NCBI GenBank assembly: GCA_016718505.1
Contig: JADKDE010000004.1
Coordinates: 186,001 to 250,000 of the forward strand
Direction: 5' to 3'
DNA: 64,000 nt
DNA from: Saprospiraceae bacterium
GTDB taxonomy: Bacteria; Bacteroidota; Bacteroidia; Chitinophagales; Saprospiraceae
Below the pieces are notes generated by a model. The model saw nothing but the letters and a program-made list of their open reading frames with translations, had not been told where the DNA came from and ran no database searches. Shown here piece by piece: positions 8,929-17,892 of this stretch (positions within the stretch are counted from its first letter, which is position 1; the number at the start of each line of letters is the position of its first letter). The translations under genes and the position numbers were made by a program.

Positions 8929-9618
8929 ATGAAACATAGTGAATGGATTGAAGGGCTGCATCTGACGCTTTTGTATAGAGCAGATTCATTGAGGGCAAAA
9001 GGGATGAGCAATTATATGAAACAAAATTTCGATTTTTATGGAATCTCTTCAACTGAAAGACGGAATATAATGTCGGAATATAGAAAGGAAATTCCGTTAC
9101 CGAAGATTGTCACTGGTAAAGATTTGGTTGATTTTATGGTCCTTTCCTGGGGGAATTTTCCTAGAGAATTGCAGTATTGTGCCTTAGACATTGGCAGGAA
9201 ATATGTTAAATTGCTTGAAATGGACGATATAGAAGGCATTGAATATTTGATAACACATAAATCCTGGTGGGATTCTGTCGATTCGTTAGCACCTTATTTT
9301 GCTGCTTCAATTCTAAGTATGGATAAATCCCATGCCTTGAAAAAATCTGAAGAATGGATCGCATCTGGCAATCTTTGGTTGCAAAGATCTGCCATCATTT
9401 ATCAGCTGAAGCAGAAGACGAAAACCGATACCGAAATACTAGAACACAATATAATGGCCTTGATTGATCACAAAGACTTTTTCATAAGAAAAGCAATTGG
9501 CTGGGCATTGCGAGAATACGCTAAAACTAACCCAGAATTTACATTAGATTTTGTGGAAAACCATAAAGATTTGCTTTCAAATTTGTCTATTAGAGAAGCA
9601 CTGAAGCATTTTTCCTAA
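8929..9618 (+). CDS. AlkD-like DNA alkylation repair protein (HEAT-like DNA glycosylase)
   Basis: This 229-residue protein belongs to the AlkD family of alpha-helical HEAT-like repeat DNA glycosylases, which remove alkylated bases without base flipping. Typical segments are YMKQNFDFYGI near residue 30, HKSWWDSVDSLAPY near 110-125, WLQRSAIIYQL and FFIRKAIGWALREY near the C-terminus. In AlkD the conserved Trp, Asp and Arg in these segments line the DNA-binding groove. It is cytosolic and appears monocistronic, divergent from folD. Confidence 0.9.
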   Translation: MKHSEWIEGLHLTLLYRADSLRAKGMSNYMKQNFDFYGISSTERRNIMSEYRKEIPLPKIVTGKDLVDFMVLSWGNFPRELQYCALDIGRKYVKLLEMDDIEGIEYLITHKSWWDSVDSLAPYFAASILSMDKSHALKKSEEWIASGNLWLQRSAIIYQLKQKTKTDTEILEHNIMALIDHKDFFIRKAIGWALREYAKTNPEFTLDFVENHKDLLSNLSIREALKHFS

Positions 9619-9679
9619 AAAAGCAAAAATATTTTCAGATGTTACAAATTAGACGTATATTGTGAACAAAATAAATTTT

Positions 9680-10171
9680 ATGTCCTCCAGACTCCTAATT
9701 CCTTTGGTTTATGTCTTTTTTTTGATGGCTACTTGCAAGTCTGATTGCGATAAAGGAGATAAACAAGCCTGTTGTAGTGCCTTTGATATTTCAAAAATCG
9801 AAGAACAAATAAATAAATCCAACGAAACCTATGTGGATCGATTTTTCATCGCCGATTCGACGAAATTTTCTCAATATTATACAAAAACTGCTAATGTTTA
9901 TCCTGATGGGTATAAGCGTTTGAGTGGCATTGGAGAGATTCACAAATTCTTTTATAATGATGGGAAAAACGGGCAGATGAAAATGAAGCTTACTACCGAT
10001 TTACTACACGGAAGCCAAGATGCCGTTATTGAAGAAGGTTTTTATTCCATCAAATCTACCGATGACAAAGAGTTGGATAAAGGGAAGTTTATCGCTATAT
10101 GGAAAGAAGAGGATGGCGTTTGGAAAGTTCAATCTGAAATTTGGAATTCTGACACGCCCCGCGCCCAATAA
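9680..10171 (+). CDS. Secreted or lipoprotein SnoaL/DUF4440-like protein
   Basis: This encodes 163 residues from the ATG at 9680; an in-frame GTG at 9662 is an alternative. The hydrophobic N-terminus ends at a Cys (FLMATCKSDC), which could be an atypical lipobox. The remainder resembles NTF2-like/DUF4440 proteins, with a helix EEQINKSNETYVDRFF, a strand with ANVYPDGYKRLSG and a terminal VWKVQSEIWNS. Such domains bind small molecules or form scaffolds. No catalytic role can be assigned. Confidence 0.65.
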   Translation: MSSRLLIPLVYVFFLMATCKSDCDKGDKQACCSAFDISKIEEQINKSNETYVDRFFIADSTKFSQYYTKTANVYPDGYKRLSGIGEIHKFFYNDGKNGQMKMKLTTDLLHGSQDAVIEEGFYSIKSTDDKELDKGKFIAIWKEEDGVWKVQSEIWNSDTPRAQ

Positions 10172-10236
10172 TTCATATTTACCAACGTTATACAGATATT
10201 TTTGTATTCTGTAACATCTTTAGACAAGGTCATTCA

Positions 10237-10872
10237 ATGAAGCACTTTCTTATTATTTCTTTGATACTAATAAGCCATATTGGCTCATACGCCCAGTTCA
10301 AATGGGGAATTAAAGGAGGGGTGAGTACTTCCGACCTAAAATCGAGCGATCTCATCATTGTCGATCCAACTATGCAAGATTCTTTTAGATTGGGAATCGA
10401 CAAAGCAAATATTGGCTTTCATTTCGGGATCTTAACCCAAATAAAATTTGGCTCTTTCATCATTCAACCTGAATTTTTGTTCAACTCATCTTCCGTTGAT
10501 TACAATCTCAGCCAAATCAATAGCACAATCGTCACTAGTGTTCTAAGCGAGACCTATAAAGATTTGGATTTTCCTATTTTGTTTGGCTTCTCCGCAGGAC
10601 CTGTAAGGCTAATAGCAGGACCAGTAGGCCACGTTCATATGGCCAGTACCTCCAGTTTGACCGATTGGAATGGCTACAAACAAGACTTCAAAGACATCAC
10701 TTATGGGTGGCAAGCTGGCGTTGGGATTGATTTTTTTAAGGCAGTTCTTTTGGACATCCGTTATGAAGGAAATTTTACCAAACACGGTGACCATATTACG
10801 TTTCTAGGGGATAAATATCCGTTTTCAAAAACCCCTGCCAGATTATTAGCGAGTATTGCCGTTGTATTTTAG
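10237..10872 (+). CDS. PorT-like outer-membrane beta-barrel protein
   Basis: This encodes 211 residues with a signal peptide (MKHFLIISLILISHIGSYAQ). It then has the typical start of Bacteroidota eight-stranded barrels (FKWGIKGGVSTSDL), alternating strands such as FIIQPEFLFNSSSVDYNL, and a C-terminal aromatic residue (LASIAVVF) as used by the barrel assembly machinery. These proteins sit in the outer membrane; the ligand or role is unknown. A TATTTTTG -7-like box at 10197-10204 may be its promoter. Confidence 0.8.
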   Translation: MKHFLIISLILISHIGSYAQFKWGIKGGVSTSDLKSSDLIIVDPTMQDSFRLGIDKANIGFHFGILTQIKFGSFIIQPEFLFNSSSVDYNLSQINSTIVTSVLSETYKDLDFPILFGFSAGPVRLIAGPVGHVHMASTSSLTDWNGYKQDFKDITYGWQAGVGIDFFKAVLLDIRYEGNFTKHGDHITFLGDKYPFSKTPARLLASIAVVF

Positions 10873-10935
10873 TGCAATATTTTATTCTGTTCCTTTGCAT
10901 ATTTAGTCTTAGATCTTAGTAAACCAAATTAAAAA

Positions 10936-10964
10936 TTTGAAGTGATTTTATTGCGCTAACTTTG
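10936..10964 (+). promoter_or_regulatory. Possible promoter for the Reg_prop lipoprotein
   Basis: TTTG (10936-10939), 17 nt, then a perfect TAACTTTG (10957-10964), 29 nt before the ATG at 10994. Confidence 0.4.
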
Positions 10965-10993
10965 ATTTTCATTGGGTAAACTTTGAATCAATC

Positions 10994-12112
10994 ATGGCAG
11001 CAAAAAACACTTTATTACTATTGTTATTACTTTCAATAATATGTTGTCAAAACAAGCCCAATTCTTATCAGACTGAGCTCCCATCGTCTGTATCCAGCTC
11101 GAAGAATGATGCCAAATTTAATTCCGTAAGGAAACCGATAGATCTAAATGCTCAAAAAGCCAAGGAAATAGACAACAAAGTACTGACCATATTCCAAGAT
11201 TCAAATGAAAATTATTGGTTTGGTACCAATGGTGGTGCATATCGTTATGATGGCAAAAATTTGATTAAAATTACTAGAAAAGATGGGTTATTTCAGGATC
11301 AGGTCCGCAACATTCAAGAAGATGAAATGGGGAATATTTGGTTTTCAACGGGTGGTTATGGCGTTTGTCGATTAAATGAACAGGATATCACAACTTATAC
11401 AATTAAAGAAAACGAAGCTTTTTATAGGAATAATCAAGTGAATGAAAAACCAACTGCCAAAGATTTATGGTTTGCAGCTGGTGGAGGTGTTTTTCGGTAT
11501 TCTAAGGACAATTTTGATTATTTGCCTTTGCTCAAACCTGATGTTTTTTCATCTAGTACAAAACCTCCGTATCAGACAAGTCCATACGGTGTTTATTCAA
11601 TTTTAAAAGACAGAAAAGGCAATATTTGGTTCGGAACCCAGTCTCTGGGCGTATGTCGATATGATGGGGTTTCATTTACTTGGTTGACTCAGAAAGGTTT
11701 GGCTGGGCCCGCTGTATTGGCTATTTTTGAAGATATAAAAGGCAATTTATGGTTCGGAAATAATGGAAACGGTCTGTTTCTTTATGATGGTAAAATTCTA
11801 CGGAATATAACGGAAGAAAAGGGCCTTAGCAATCCAAATTTTATAAAAAATGGAATATCAAAACCTGGCAATTTAGCTCGAGTTTGGTCTATCCATGAAA
11901 GTGAAAATGGTCAACTTTGGATAGGAACGGGGGATTCGGGGGCTTGGATTTATGACGGAACAGAACTAATCAATTACACTGAAAAGCAAGGGCTACCGAA
12001 TGTTGGGATTGAGACAATTTTTAAGGATAAAAAAGGGAAAATATGGCTTGGAACCGATGGCGCAGGGATTTTTACATTCAATGGAGCCAATTTTGATAAA
12101 TTTAAAATATAA
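10994..12112 (+). CDS. Lipoprotein with two-component regulator propeller (Reg_prop) repeats
   Basis: This 372-residue protein has a lipoprotein signal (LLLLLSIICC, lipid-bearing Cys near residue 17). At least seven repeats of about 40 residues follow the Reg_prop pattern D-x-x-G-N-I-W-F-G-T (NYWFGTNGGAYRYDG, NIWFGTQSLGVCRYDG, KIWLGTDGAGIFTFNG). Such beta-propellers usually form the sensor half of hybrid histidine kinases. Here the protein stops after the propeller with no transmembrane kinase part, so it is a free, membrane-anchored propeller of unknown ligand. Confidence 0.85.
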   Translation: MAAKNTLLLLLLLSIICCQNKPNSYQTELPSSVSSSKNDAKFNSVRKPIDLNAQKAKEIDNKVLTIFQDSNENYWFGTNGGAYRYDGKNLIKITRKDGLFQDQVRNIQEDEMGNIWFSTGGYGVCRLNEQDITTYTIKENEAFYRNNQVNEKPTAKDLWFAAGGGVFRYSKDNFDYLPLLKPDVFSSSTKPPYQTSPYGVYSILKDRKGNIWFGTQSLGVCRYDGVSFTWLTQKGLAGPAVLAIFEDIKGNLWFGNNGNGLFLYDGKILRNITEEKGLSNPNFIKNGISKPGNLARVWSIHESENGQLWIGTGDSGAWIYDGTELINYTEKQGLPNVGIETIFKDKKGKIWLGTDGAGIFTFNGANFDKFKI

Positions 12113-12251
12113 GGTTCAGCCAGTTAATATACGTTTCGATTGAATAATTAATCGTGAAATAAACAAATCGTCATTTTAACTCTTTTAATGATTTAAGTCT
12201 CCAAAATATTGAGCGAATAATTTTTTTTATTGACGGAAATGAGTTCCAATT

Positions 12252-12554
12252 ATGGCGAATAAAACTTCACAGCACATTTTAAGCACTTCCACCAATTTGT
12301 TAGGTTTTTGCTTGAATATTATTACATCCCTGCATTTGGCTGATAAGACTAAAAATAATTTGATTGATGAATTTACTTCTTTTATAGCACTATTATTGAC
12401 GATTTCTTCCGTTTTTTCATTCGTTTCGATTAAGACAGAAGATCCCAAAAGAGAGTATCTCCTCGAAAGCATAGCCGATTATCTATTCATAATATCATTG
12501 ATAGGCATATTTAGTATAATTATATTTATTATCATTAACTTTTGGCATAAATAA
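12252..12554 (+). CDS. Small membrane protein of unknown function
   Basis: This encodes 100 residues with two strong hydrophobic helices (SFIALLLTISSVFSFVSI and FIISLIGIFSIIIFIIIN) and a charged loop between them (KTEDPKREYLLES). It starts 140 nt after the preceding gene and ends 1 nt before the DUF1003 gene, so the two are very likely co-expressed and may form a complex. No family recognised. Confidence 0.6.
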   Translation: MANKTSQHILSTSTNLLGFCLNIITSLHLADKTKNNLIDEFTSFIALLLTISSVFSFVSIKTEDPKREYLLESIADYLFIISLIGIFSIIIFIIINFWHK

Positions 12555-12555
12555 G

Positions 12556-13092
12556 ATGAATAACGAAATCAATAGCCTGTTAAAGGCCGAATCCGAACAG
12601 CTTCAAAAGCTCCAAGACATAGTAAAAAAGTCAATTTCCGATGAAAATTTGATCATTGAAAACCTGTTGAACCCACCCAAGGAAATACTAACACAAGGAC
12701 AGAAAATTTCTGATAAAGTGGCGAGATTTGGTGGCAGTTGGACCTTTATAATCTTGTTCATGCTTCTACTTTTTGCTTGGATCTTGTTCAATACGATCGC
12801 TCCAAAGCGGGATGATTTTGATCCCTACCCATTCATTTTAATGAACTTAATATTGTCATGTATAGCTGCATTGCAGGCTCCTATCATCATGATGAGCCAA
12901 AATCGGCAAGAGGAAAAAGACCGAAAACGCGGCGAAAATGATTACATGATAAATCTGAAAGCTGAATTGGAAATCAGGGCATTGCACCAAAAAATCGATT
13001 TGCTCTTGGAGGAACAAATAAAAATCCTTTTTGAAAGCCAATCCGAACAAATGGAAATTTTGCGTTCGATTGAAAAGAAAATGTCAAAATAG
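12556..13092 (+). CDS. DUF1003 membrane protein
   Basis: This 178-residue protein carries the DUF1003 core: GSWTFIILFMLLLFAWILFN (first helix), DPYPFILMNLILSCIAALQ (second helix), the strongly conserved APIIMMSQNRQEEKDR, and a cytosolic tail with NDYMINLKAELEI and coiled-coil heptads. The N-terminal 55 residues are also helical. Function is unknown across the family. It directly follows the small membrane protein gene. Confidence 0.88.
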   Translation: MNNEINSLLKAESEQLQKLQDIVKKSISDENLIIENLLNPPKEILTQGQKISDKVARFGGSWTFIILFMLLLFAWILFNTIAPKRDDFDPYPFILMNLILSCIAALQAPIIMMSQNRQEEKDRKRGENDYMINLKAELEIRALHQKIDLLLEEQIKILFESQSEQMEILRSIEKKMSK

Positions 13093-13130
13093 CCATTGTT
13101 TTTTAATTATAGAAATAGCTAACTTGATTT

Positions 13131-13994
13131 TCATAAAAATAAATCGAAACAAATCATCGCCCCAAAAATAAGACTGGCCACGCCATTACTGGTGAAAAAA
13201 GCCAGATTGATATTACTCAAATCATCAATTTTTACTATAGAATGTTGATATATTATCGCAATTGAAAATATAGAAGCCGCTAATATAGAGATGTAGCCAA
13301 TATGTCCGGAGGACCAAAGGGCTGCGATGAACAAACATAAAAATACAAGTGCTATGAAGTGCATGAACATAGCTACTTTCCTACCATTTGTTTTTCCTAA
13401 CAAGGCTGGAATTGAATATAGGTGATTCGTCTTGTCAAATTCTTCATCCTGCAATGCATAAATGATGTCAAATCCAGAAACCCAAGCCCATACAGTAATC
13501 CCCAATAATATCGGTTTTGGATCAAAATGACCTGTAACGGCAAGATATGCGCCAATGGGAGCCAAGCCTAATCCTACACCTAATACCAAATGACACAATG
13601 CCGTAAATCGCTTGGTATAACTATATCCAAGGACCAAAAGCAATGCAATAGGGGATAGAATGAAACAAATTTTATTGATAAAATAACTACTCAACACGAA
13701 TAAAAGACAATTCAAACCAATAAAGAAAAGCGCTTGTTTGGGGCTGATGACTCCAGCAGGAATTTCTCTGGTTTGTGTTCGAATATTTTGTGCGTCAATG
13801 TCCCTGTCTAAATATCGATTGAAGCCCATGGCGGCATTTCTCGCCGTGACCATGCAGATCACTACTAGAAAAAATAACCTGACGGAGGGAGGCTGACTGC
13901 TATCAATGGTTCCTAGTGAAAATCCTATCAAGGCAAATGGCAAAGCAAAAATGGAATGAGAAAATTTTACTAAGTGGAAATATTTGGCTACCAA
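13131..13994 (-). CDS. UbiA-family prenyltransferase (quinone biosynthesis, probably MqnP type)
   Basis: This 287-residue polytopic membrane protein has both Asp-rich motifs of UbiA prenyltransferases: NRYLDRDIDAQNIRTQTRE near 60-78 and DIIYALQDEEFDK near 175-187. These bind the Mg-diphosphate of the polyprenyl donor. About eight hydrophobic helices follow the family pattern. It resembles the UbiA relatives that prenylate aromatic acids in the futalosine menaquinone route (MqnP). This would suit the menaquinone-dependent respiratory operon downstream, but a plain 4-hydroxybenzoate prenyltransferase cannot be excluded. A CAAAATTA box (14073-14080) may be its -7 element. Confidence 0.85.
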   Translation of the reverse strand: MVAKYFHLVKFSHSIFALPFALIGFSLGTIDSSQPPSVRLFFLVVICMVTARNAAMGFNRYLDRDIDAQNIRTQTREIPAGVISPKQALFFIGLNCLLFVLSSYFINKICFILSPIALLLVLGYSYTKRFTALCHLVLGVGLGLAPIGAYLAVTGHFDPKPILLGITVWAWVSGFDIIYALQDEEFDKTNHLYSIPALLGKTNGRKVAMFMHFIALVFLCLFIAALWSSGHIGYISILAASIFSIAIIYQHSIVKIDDLSNINLAFFTSNGVASLIFGAMICFDLFL

Positions 13995-14138
13995 TTGGAA
14001 TTTTTTTTAGTTAGAATTTTACTGATATTTCGGTAATTTGTCGAAGAAAAAACTACCCTTATTTGAAAGCTACAAAATTAGTACAATTATTAGAGAAAAA
14101 TATAAGTTATATTTGCGAATCAAAAAAAATTTAAAATC

Positions 14139-14537
14139 GTGAGTATATTAATTTTTATACTAGTTTTCTATGTCCTTTTGTCTATTTCTTTGATGAACTT
14201 ATTCAAGAAAGCTGGTAAAAACCCAATCGATGCTTTAATTCCTGGAAAGAATTTTTATGTCTGGACTCAAATCATCGGCCAACCAAAATATTGGGCGTTA
14301 TGGTTGCTTTTTCCAATAGTTAATATTTTTATTTTCGTTGGGATGTGCGTAGATATGGTGCGTTCTTTCGGAAAATATGATTTTTGGCATAGTGCCTTAA
14401 GCGTTATCTATGCGCCTTTGGCATTTTTCAAAATAGGTTATGGAAAAGAAAATTATGTAGGGCCTACGGTTATATTAGAACACGAGTACAAGGATAAAAT
14501 TACCGACGCCATTACTAAAAAGATGAATATAATCTAA
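14139..14537 (+). CDS. N-terminal DUF5684 domain of signal peptidase I (split off by frameshift)
   Basis: The 132-residue ORF begins at GTG. It holds two or three membrane helices and the DUF5684 pattern (LIPGKNFYVWTQIIGQPKYW, then DMVRSFGKYDFW). In many Bacteroidota this domain is fused to the front of signal peptidase I. At the A run 14517-14521 one added base changes the frame. The reading then continues DAITKKDEYNLKKLDQANPY straight into the lepB ORF, so the two ORFs are best read as one gene. A TATATTTG box (14108-14115) may be the promoter -7. Confidence 0.75.
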   Translation: MSILIFILVFYVLLSISLMNLFKKAGKNPIDALIPGKNFYVWTQIIGQPKYWALWLLFPIVNIFIFVGMCVDMVRSFGKYDFWHSALSVIYAPLAFFKIGYGKENYVGPTVILEHEYKDKITDAITKKMNII

Positions 14538-14542
14538 AAAAA

Positions 14543-15691
14543 TTGGACCAAGCCAATCCTTACAAAAAAGGAGGGGTGAGAGAATGGTTCGAGTCGATTT
14601 TCTTTGCGGTATTTGCTGCCGCATTCATACGCATGTTTTTGATCGAAGCCTATGTGATACCGACATCCTCCATGGAAGGTTCACTTTTGGTTGGAGATTA
14701 TCTTTTCGTCAGTAAAGCGCATTATGGGATTAGAATGCCCATGACCGTATTACAATTGCCCCTTTTGCACAATAGAATTCCTTTTTTTGACAAAGAGTCT
14801 TATTTGAAGTCCCCGTCATTGCCTTATTTCAGGCTACCAAAGATTCAAGATGTTCAGAGATTTGACCCAGTTGTATTTAATTATCCAGAAGGTGATTCTG
14901 TTTTTGTGACTCCGCAAAGGAATTTTACAATACACGATATAAGGAGGAGCCCTGGTTTAATCATGAGAATTCCACCTGAAAATCAAGAAATGGCTGTACG
15001 ACCAATTGATAAAAAAGATCATTATATTAAGAGGTGTATTGGATTGCCAGGTGATAATCTTAAGATTGTTAATAGGCAAGTATTTATCAATGATAAGGCC
15101 ATTGAAAATCCTAAAAATTTGCAATATACCTATAAGGTAGTGGCTCCTAATGGATTGAATATGAGCCGATTGAATGAATGGGGAATCAATATTAATGACG
15201 TAAATCCAGCAGAAGGGATCTTTAGTTTGAGTGAAGAAAATTTGGCTCGGGTACGGTCACTTTCGCCAGATATAAGTGTCAGCATCCTGACCCCTGATAA
15301 TCCTGGACGAGATTATTTATTTCCTCACGACGATGCCAATTTCTTTGGATGGACCATCGATAATTATGGCCCCATACATATACCTAAAAAAGGAGAGACC
15401 GTAGATTTAAATTTAAAAAACATAGCCATGTATCAGTTGGCCATCAGGGTTTACGAAAACAATACGCTGGAAATAAAAGACGATAAGATTTTCATCAATG
15501 GTGTAAACGTCAACAATTATACTTTCAAGCAAGATTATTATTGGATGATGGGGATAATAGACACAATTCCGAAGATAGTAGGATTTGGGGTTTTGTGCCA
15601 GAAGACCATATCGTTGGGAAACCATTGTTTATTTGGTTTTCCACCAAGAATGTCAATTGGAAAGAAGGTATCCGATGGGATCGTATCCTAA
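14543..15691 (+). CDS. lepB: Signal peptidase I, catalytic part (frameshifted at both ends)
   Basis: This inner-membrane serine/lysine peptidase removes Sec signal peptides. The transmembrane anchor (FFAVFAAAFIRMFLIEAYVI) is followed by the catalytic Ser box PTSSMEGSLLVGDYLFV and the Lys box DHYIKRCIGLPGD. The conserved last box (GDNRHNSEDSR in the shifted frame) is lost in this ORF, because a G run at 15550-15553 is one base short. Adding it restores YYWMMGDNRHNSEDSRIWGF and ends the protein at a stop at 15709-15711. The apparent TTG start at 14543 is probably not a start at all, as the frame continues the DUF5684 domain upstream. LepB is normally essential, so both breaks are suspect. Confidence 0.85.
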   Translation: MDQANPYKKGGVREWFESIFFAVFAAAFIRMFLIEAYVIPTSSMEGSLLVGDYLFVSKAHYGIRMPMTVLQLPLLHNRIPFFDKESYLKSPSLPYFRLPKIQDVQRFDPVVFNYPEGDSVFVTPQRNFTIHDIRRSPGLIMRIPPENQEMAVRPIDKKDHYIKRCIGLPGDNLKIVNRQVFINDKAIENPKNLQYTYKVVAPNGLNMSRLNEWGININDVNPAEGIFSLSEENLARVRSLSPDISVSILTPDNPGRDYLFPHDDANFFGWTIDNYGPIHIPKKGETVDLNLKNIAMYQLAIRVYENNTLEIKDDKIFINGVNVNNYTFKQDYYWMMGIIDTIPKIVGFGVLCQKTISLGNHCLFGFPPRMSIGKKVSDGIVS

Positions 15692-15731
15692 CTGGCGCTA
15701 CAAAAATGTAACCATTAAAATTTATTCATAT

Positions 15732-16352
15732 ATGCAAAAAACATTAGGACTATTATTGATTGTGCTTCTACAGTCGGGATTTATTTTTGGCCAATTACAA
15801 ATAGAAAGTACTAGAAATGACGGCACTACAAGTGTAAAACGTATTACTTCCAATAAAAGAACACAAGTCAAATTTTTCTTGGATAAGAACAAGGAGACCA
15901 CGGGAATAAAACCCAATTATTTGAAAGGGTATGTTACCAATCAAACCACCGAATCTCTAACTATTAAAACAAGGCAAGGGACTTATTCTCTTGGAGAAGA
16001 TAATTCTTTGGACTTCAAACTGAGAAGAGATACGCTAATTAAAATTTCGAAATCGGATCTTATCACATTGGCATTTCAAAAAGATTATTACAGAAAAAAT
16101 ATCGCAAGAGACATTTCTAGCGCAGTTGGTCTTGTTGGCCTTATTTCTATGGTATTTTTTTCACCACTTCTTGCAATTAATACGCGTGAAAAAACTTTCA
16201 ATAAATACAAGTTTTGGCAGGCAGAATTGTTTTCAATGGGTGTTTGTGTAACGGGCATAACGCTGAGCAGCATTTTTGGTAAGAAAAACCGGATATTTTA
16301 CAAAATCCCTACAAATGGTAAAGTCGGCGACTGTTACTATAAATTATTATAG
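15732..16352 (+). CDS. Secreted/membrane protein of unknown function
   Basis: This encodes 206 residues with a signal peptide (MQKTLGLLLIVLLQSGFIFG). A soluble part carries Lys/Thr-rich strands (GYVTNQTTESLTIKTRQGTY). Two hydrophobic segments lie near the C-terminus (AVGLVGLISMVFFSPLLAI and AELFSMGVCVTGITLSSIF). The ATG at 15732 gives a proper signal peptide, and the longer frame upstream overlaps the true end of lepB. I see no known domain. Confidence 0.6.
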   Translation: MQKTLGLLLIVLLQSGFIFGQLQIESTRNDGTTSVKRITSNKRTQVKFFLDKNKETTGIKPNYLKGYVTNQTTESLTIKTRQGTYSLGEDNSLDFKLRRDTLIKISKSDLITLAFQKDYYRKNIARDISSAVGLVGLISMVFFSPLLAINTREKTFNKYKFWQAELFSMGVCVTGITLSSIFGKKNRIFYKIPTNGKVGDCYYKLL

Positions 16353-16376
16353 AAATCTTAGGATATTTCCTCGAAT

Positions 16377-16411
16377 AAAAAAAAGAGTTTAACCCCCAAT
16401 AGGTTTAACTC
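16377..16411 (-). terminator. Terminator overlapping the mmsA stop codon
   Basis: The arms 16385-16394 and 16402-16411 pair at nine of ten positions around a 7-nt loop. On the minus strand the stem is followed by eight T (complement of A run 16377-16384). The upstream arm contains the mmsA stop codon (16405-16407), so the stem forms at the very end of the coding region. Confidence 0.65.
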
Positions 16412-17862
16412 ATCCAATTGGTCTTAGCTTGAGCATCCCACTTGATGGTGGTTTTCTTAGGCTTTGTCCAAAACTCAATAGATGATTTACCTGTGATATC
16501 TCCTACGCCAAACTTCGAGTCATTCCACCCTCCGAATGAAAATGGCTCCCTTGGAACAGGTACGCCGATATTGACGCCTATCATACCAGCTGAAGCTCTA
16601 TCAGCTATATATTTGGCGGCTCCTCCACTTTGTGTAAACACAGAAGCAGCATTGCCATAAGGGTTTTTATTTTCAATGTCCAGCGCATCATCAACGGTGT
16701 GTACCCTCATGATCGAGATAACCGGACCGAATATCTCTTCTCTTGCCACTGACATTTCAGGTGTAACATAATCAATTACAGTCGGACCAACATAAGTGCC
16801 ATTTTCTTTCCCAGCAACAACACAATTCCTTCCATCTAGCAAGATTTTAGCTCCATCGGCTTCTGCTTGGGAGATATATCGTTCAATTCTTTCTTTTGCT
16901 GCCTTAGTTATTACAGCTCCCAGATTATCTCCAGGAACTATTTTCTTAGATTCTTCGACCAATTTTTCGATGATATGATCGACTTCACCCACGGCTACCA
17001 TCGCTGATGCAGCCATACAGCGTTGTCCTGCACATCCGCTCATAGAAGCAGCTACATTGCTTGCAGTCATTTGAGGATTGGCGTCGGGAAGGACTATGAG
17101 GTGATTTTTTGCTCCACCCAAAGCGACACATCTCTTAAGGTTATGAGTTGCTCTTTGATAGACTATTTGTGCGACTTTGGTCGATCCTACGAATGAAACC
17201 GCTTCGATACCCGGATGATCACAAATTGCCTCGACGATTTCCTTATCCCCATGAACGATATTTAATACGCCGTCGGGTAAGCCTGCTTCTTTTAGTAGTT
17301 CCACCAATCTTAATGAACTGATTGGCACCATTTCTGAAGGTTTAAGTATCATACAGTTTCCAAGGGCTATCGCATTCGGAATGGTCCAATTCGGTACCAT
17401 ACTTGGAAAATTGAAGGGAACAATCGAGGCAACAACCCCAATAGCGTGTTTCTCTATCCTACATTCTACTCCTTTTGATACTTCTAGAAGCTCACCTTGT
17501 ACCAATTGTGGCAAAGACGTTGCAAATTCGGTCAATTCGATGGATTTTTCGATTTCGGCCTTGGCCTCTCCGTAGGTTTTTCCATTTTCTTCACTAACCA
17601 ATTTGGTCAGCTCATCCATATGCTTTTCTAATAAATACTTGTATTTGAAAAATACTTGAACCCTCTCCTTAATCGGTGTATTTGACCAAGCAGGAAACGC
17701 ATCTTGAGCAGCCTTTACAGCTACATCTAGATCTGAATAATTAGACAAAGGAATTTCTGCTAACGAATTTCCATCTAGTGGAGAATTAATAGCGAGGCTT
17801 CTTTGACTTGTAGAAGCGACATTTTTGCCATTTATATAATTACTTAATTTTCCGTATTTCAT
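16405..17862 (-). CDS. mmsA: CoA-acylating methylmalonate-semialdehyde dehydrogenase
   Basis: This 485-residue aldehyde dehydrogenase converts methylmalonate (or malonate) semialdehyde with NAD and CoA to propionyl-CoA (or acetyl-CoA) in valine and related catabolism. Family marks are the Rossmann-fold segment VASIVPFNFPSMVPNW, the SFVGSTKVAQ loop, the catalytic Cys in MSGCAGQRCMAAS and the C-terminal GVPVPREPFSFGGWNDSKFG. It lies 30 nt after the fadN-type gene on the same strand. A joint operon for acyl-CoA breakdown is likely, ended by the terminator at its stop codon. Confidence 0.93.
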   Translation of the reverse strand: MKYGKLSNYINGKNVASTSQRSLAINSPLDGNSLAEIPLSNYSDLDVAVKAAQDAFPAWSNTPIKERVQVFFKYKYLLEKHMDELTKLVSEENGKTYGEAKAEIEKSIELTEFATSLPQLVQGELLEVSKGVECRIEKHAIGVVASIVPFNFPSMVPNWTIPNAIALGNCMILKPSEMVPISSLRLVELLKEAGLPDGVLNIVHGDKEIVEAICDHPGIEAVSFVGSTKVAQIVYQRATHNLKRCVALGGAKNHLIVLPDANPQMTASNVAASMSGCAGQRCMAASAMVAVGEVDHIIEKLVEESKKIVPGDNLGAVITKAAKERIERYISQAEADGAKILLDGRNCVVAGKENGTYVGPTVIDYVTPEMSVAREEIFGPVISIMRVHTVDDALDIENKNPYGNAASVFTQSGGAAKYIADRASAGMIGVNIGVPVPREPFSFGGWNDSKFGVGDITGKSSIEFWTKPKKTTIKWDAQAKTNWMS

Positions 17863-17892
17863 AATATGTTGTATTAAAAAAAATTATATTTA

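Noticed and set aside
12252..13092. Small membrane protein plus DUF1003 gene as one frameshifted gene
   Set aside because: The first ORF ends in a complete helix and the second has a natural N-terminus at an ATG, so they are two adjacent genes.
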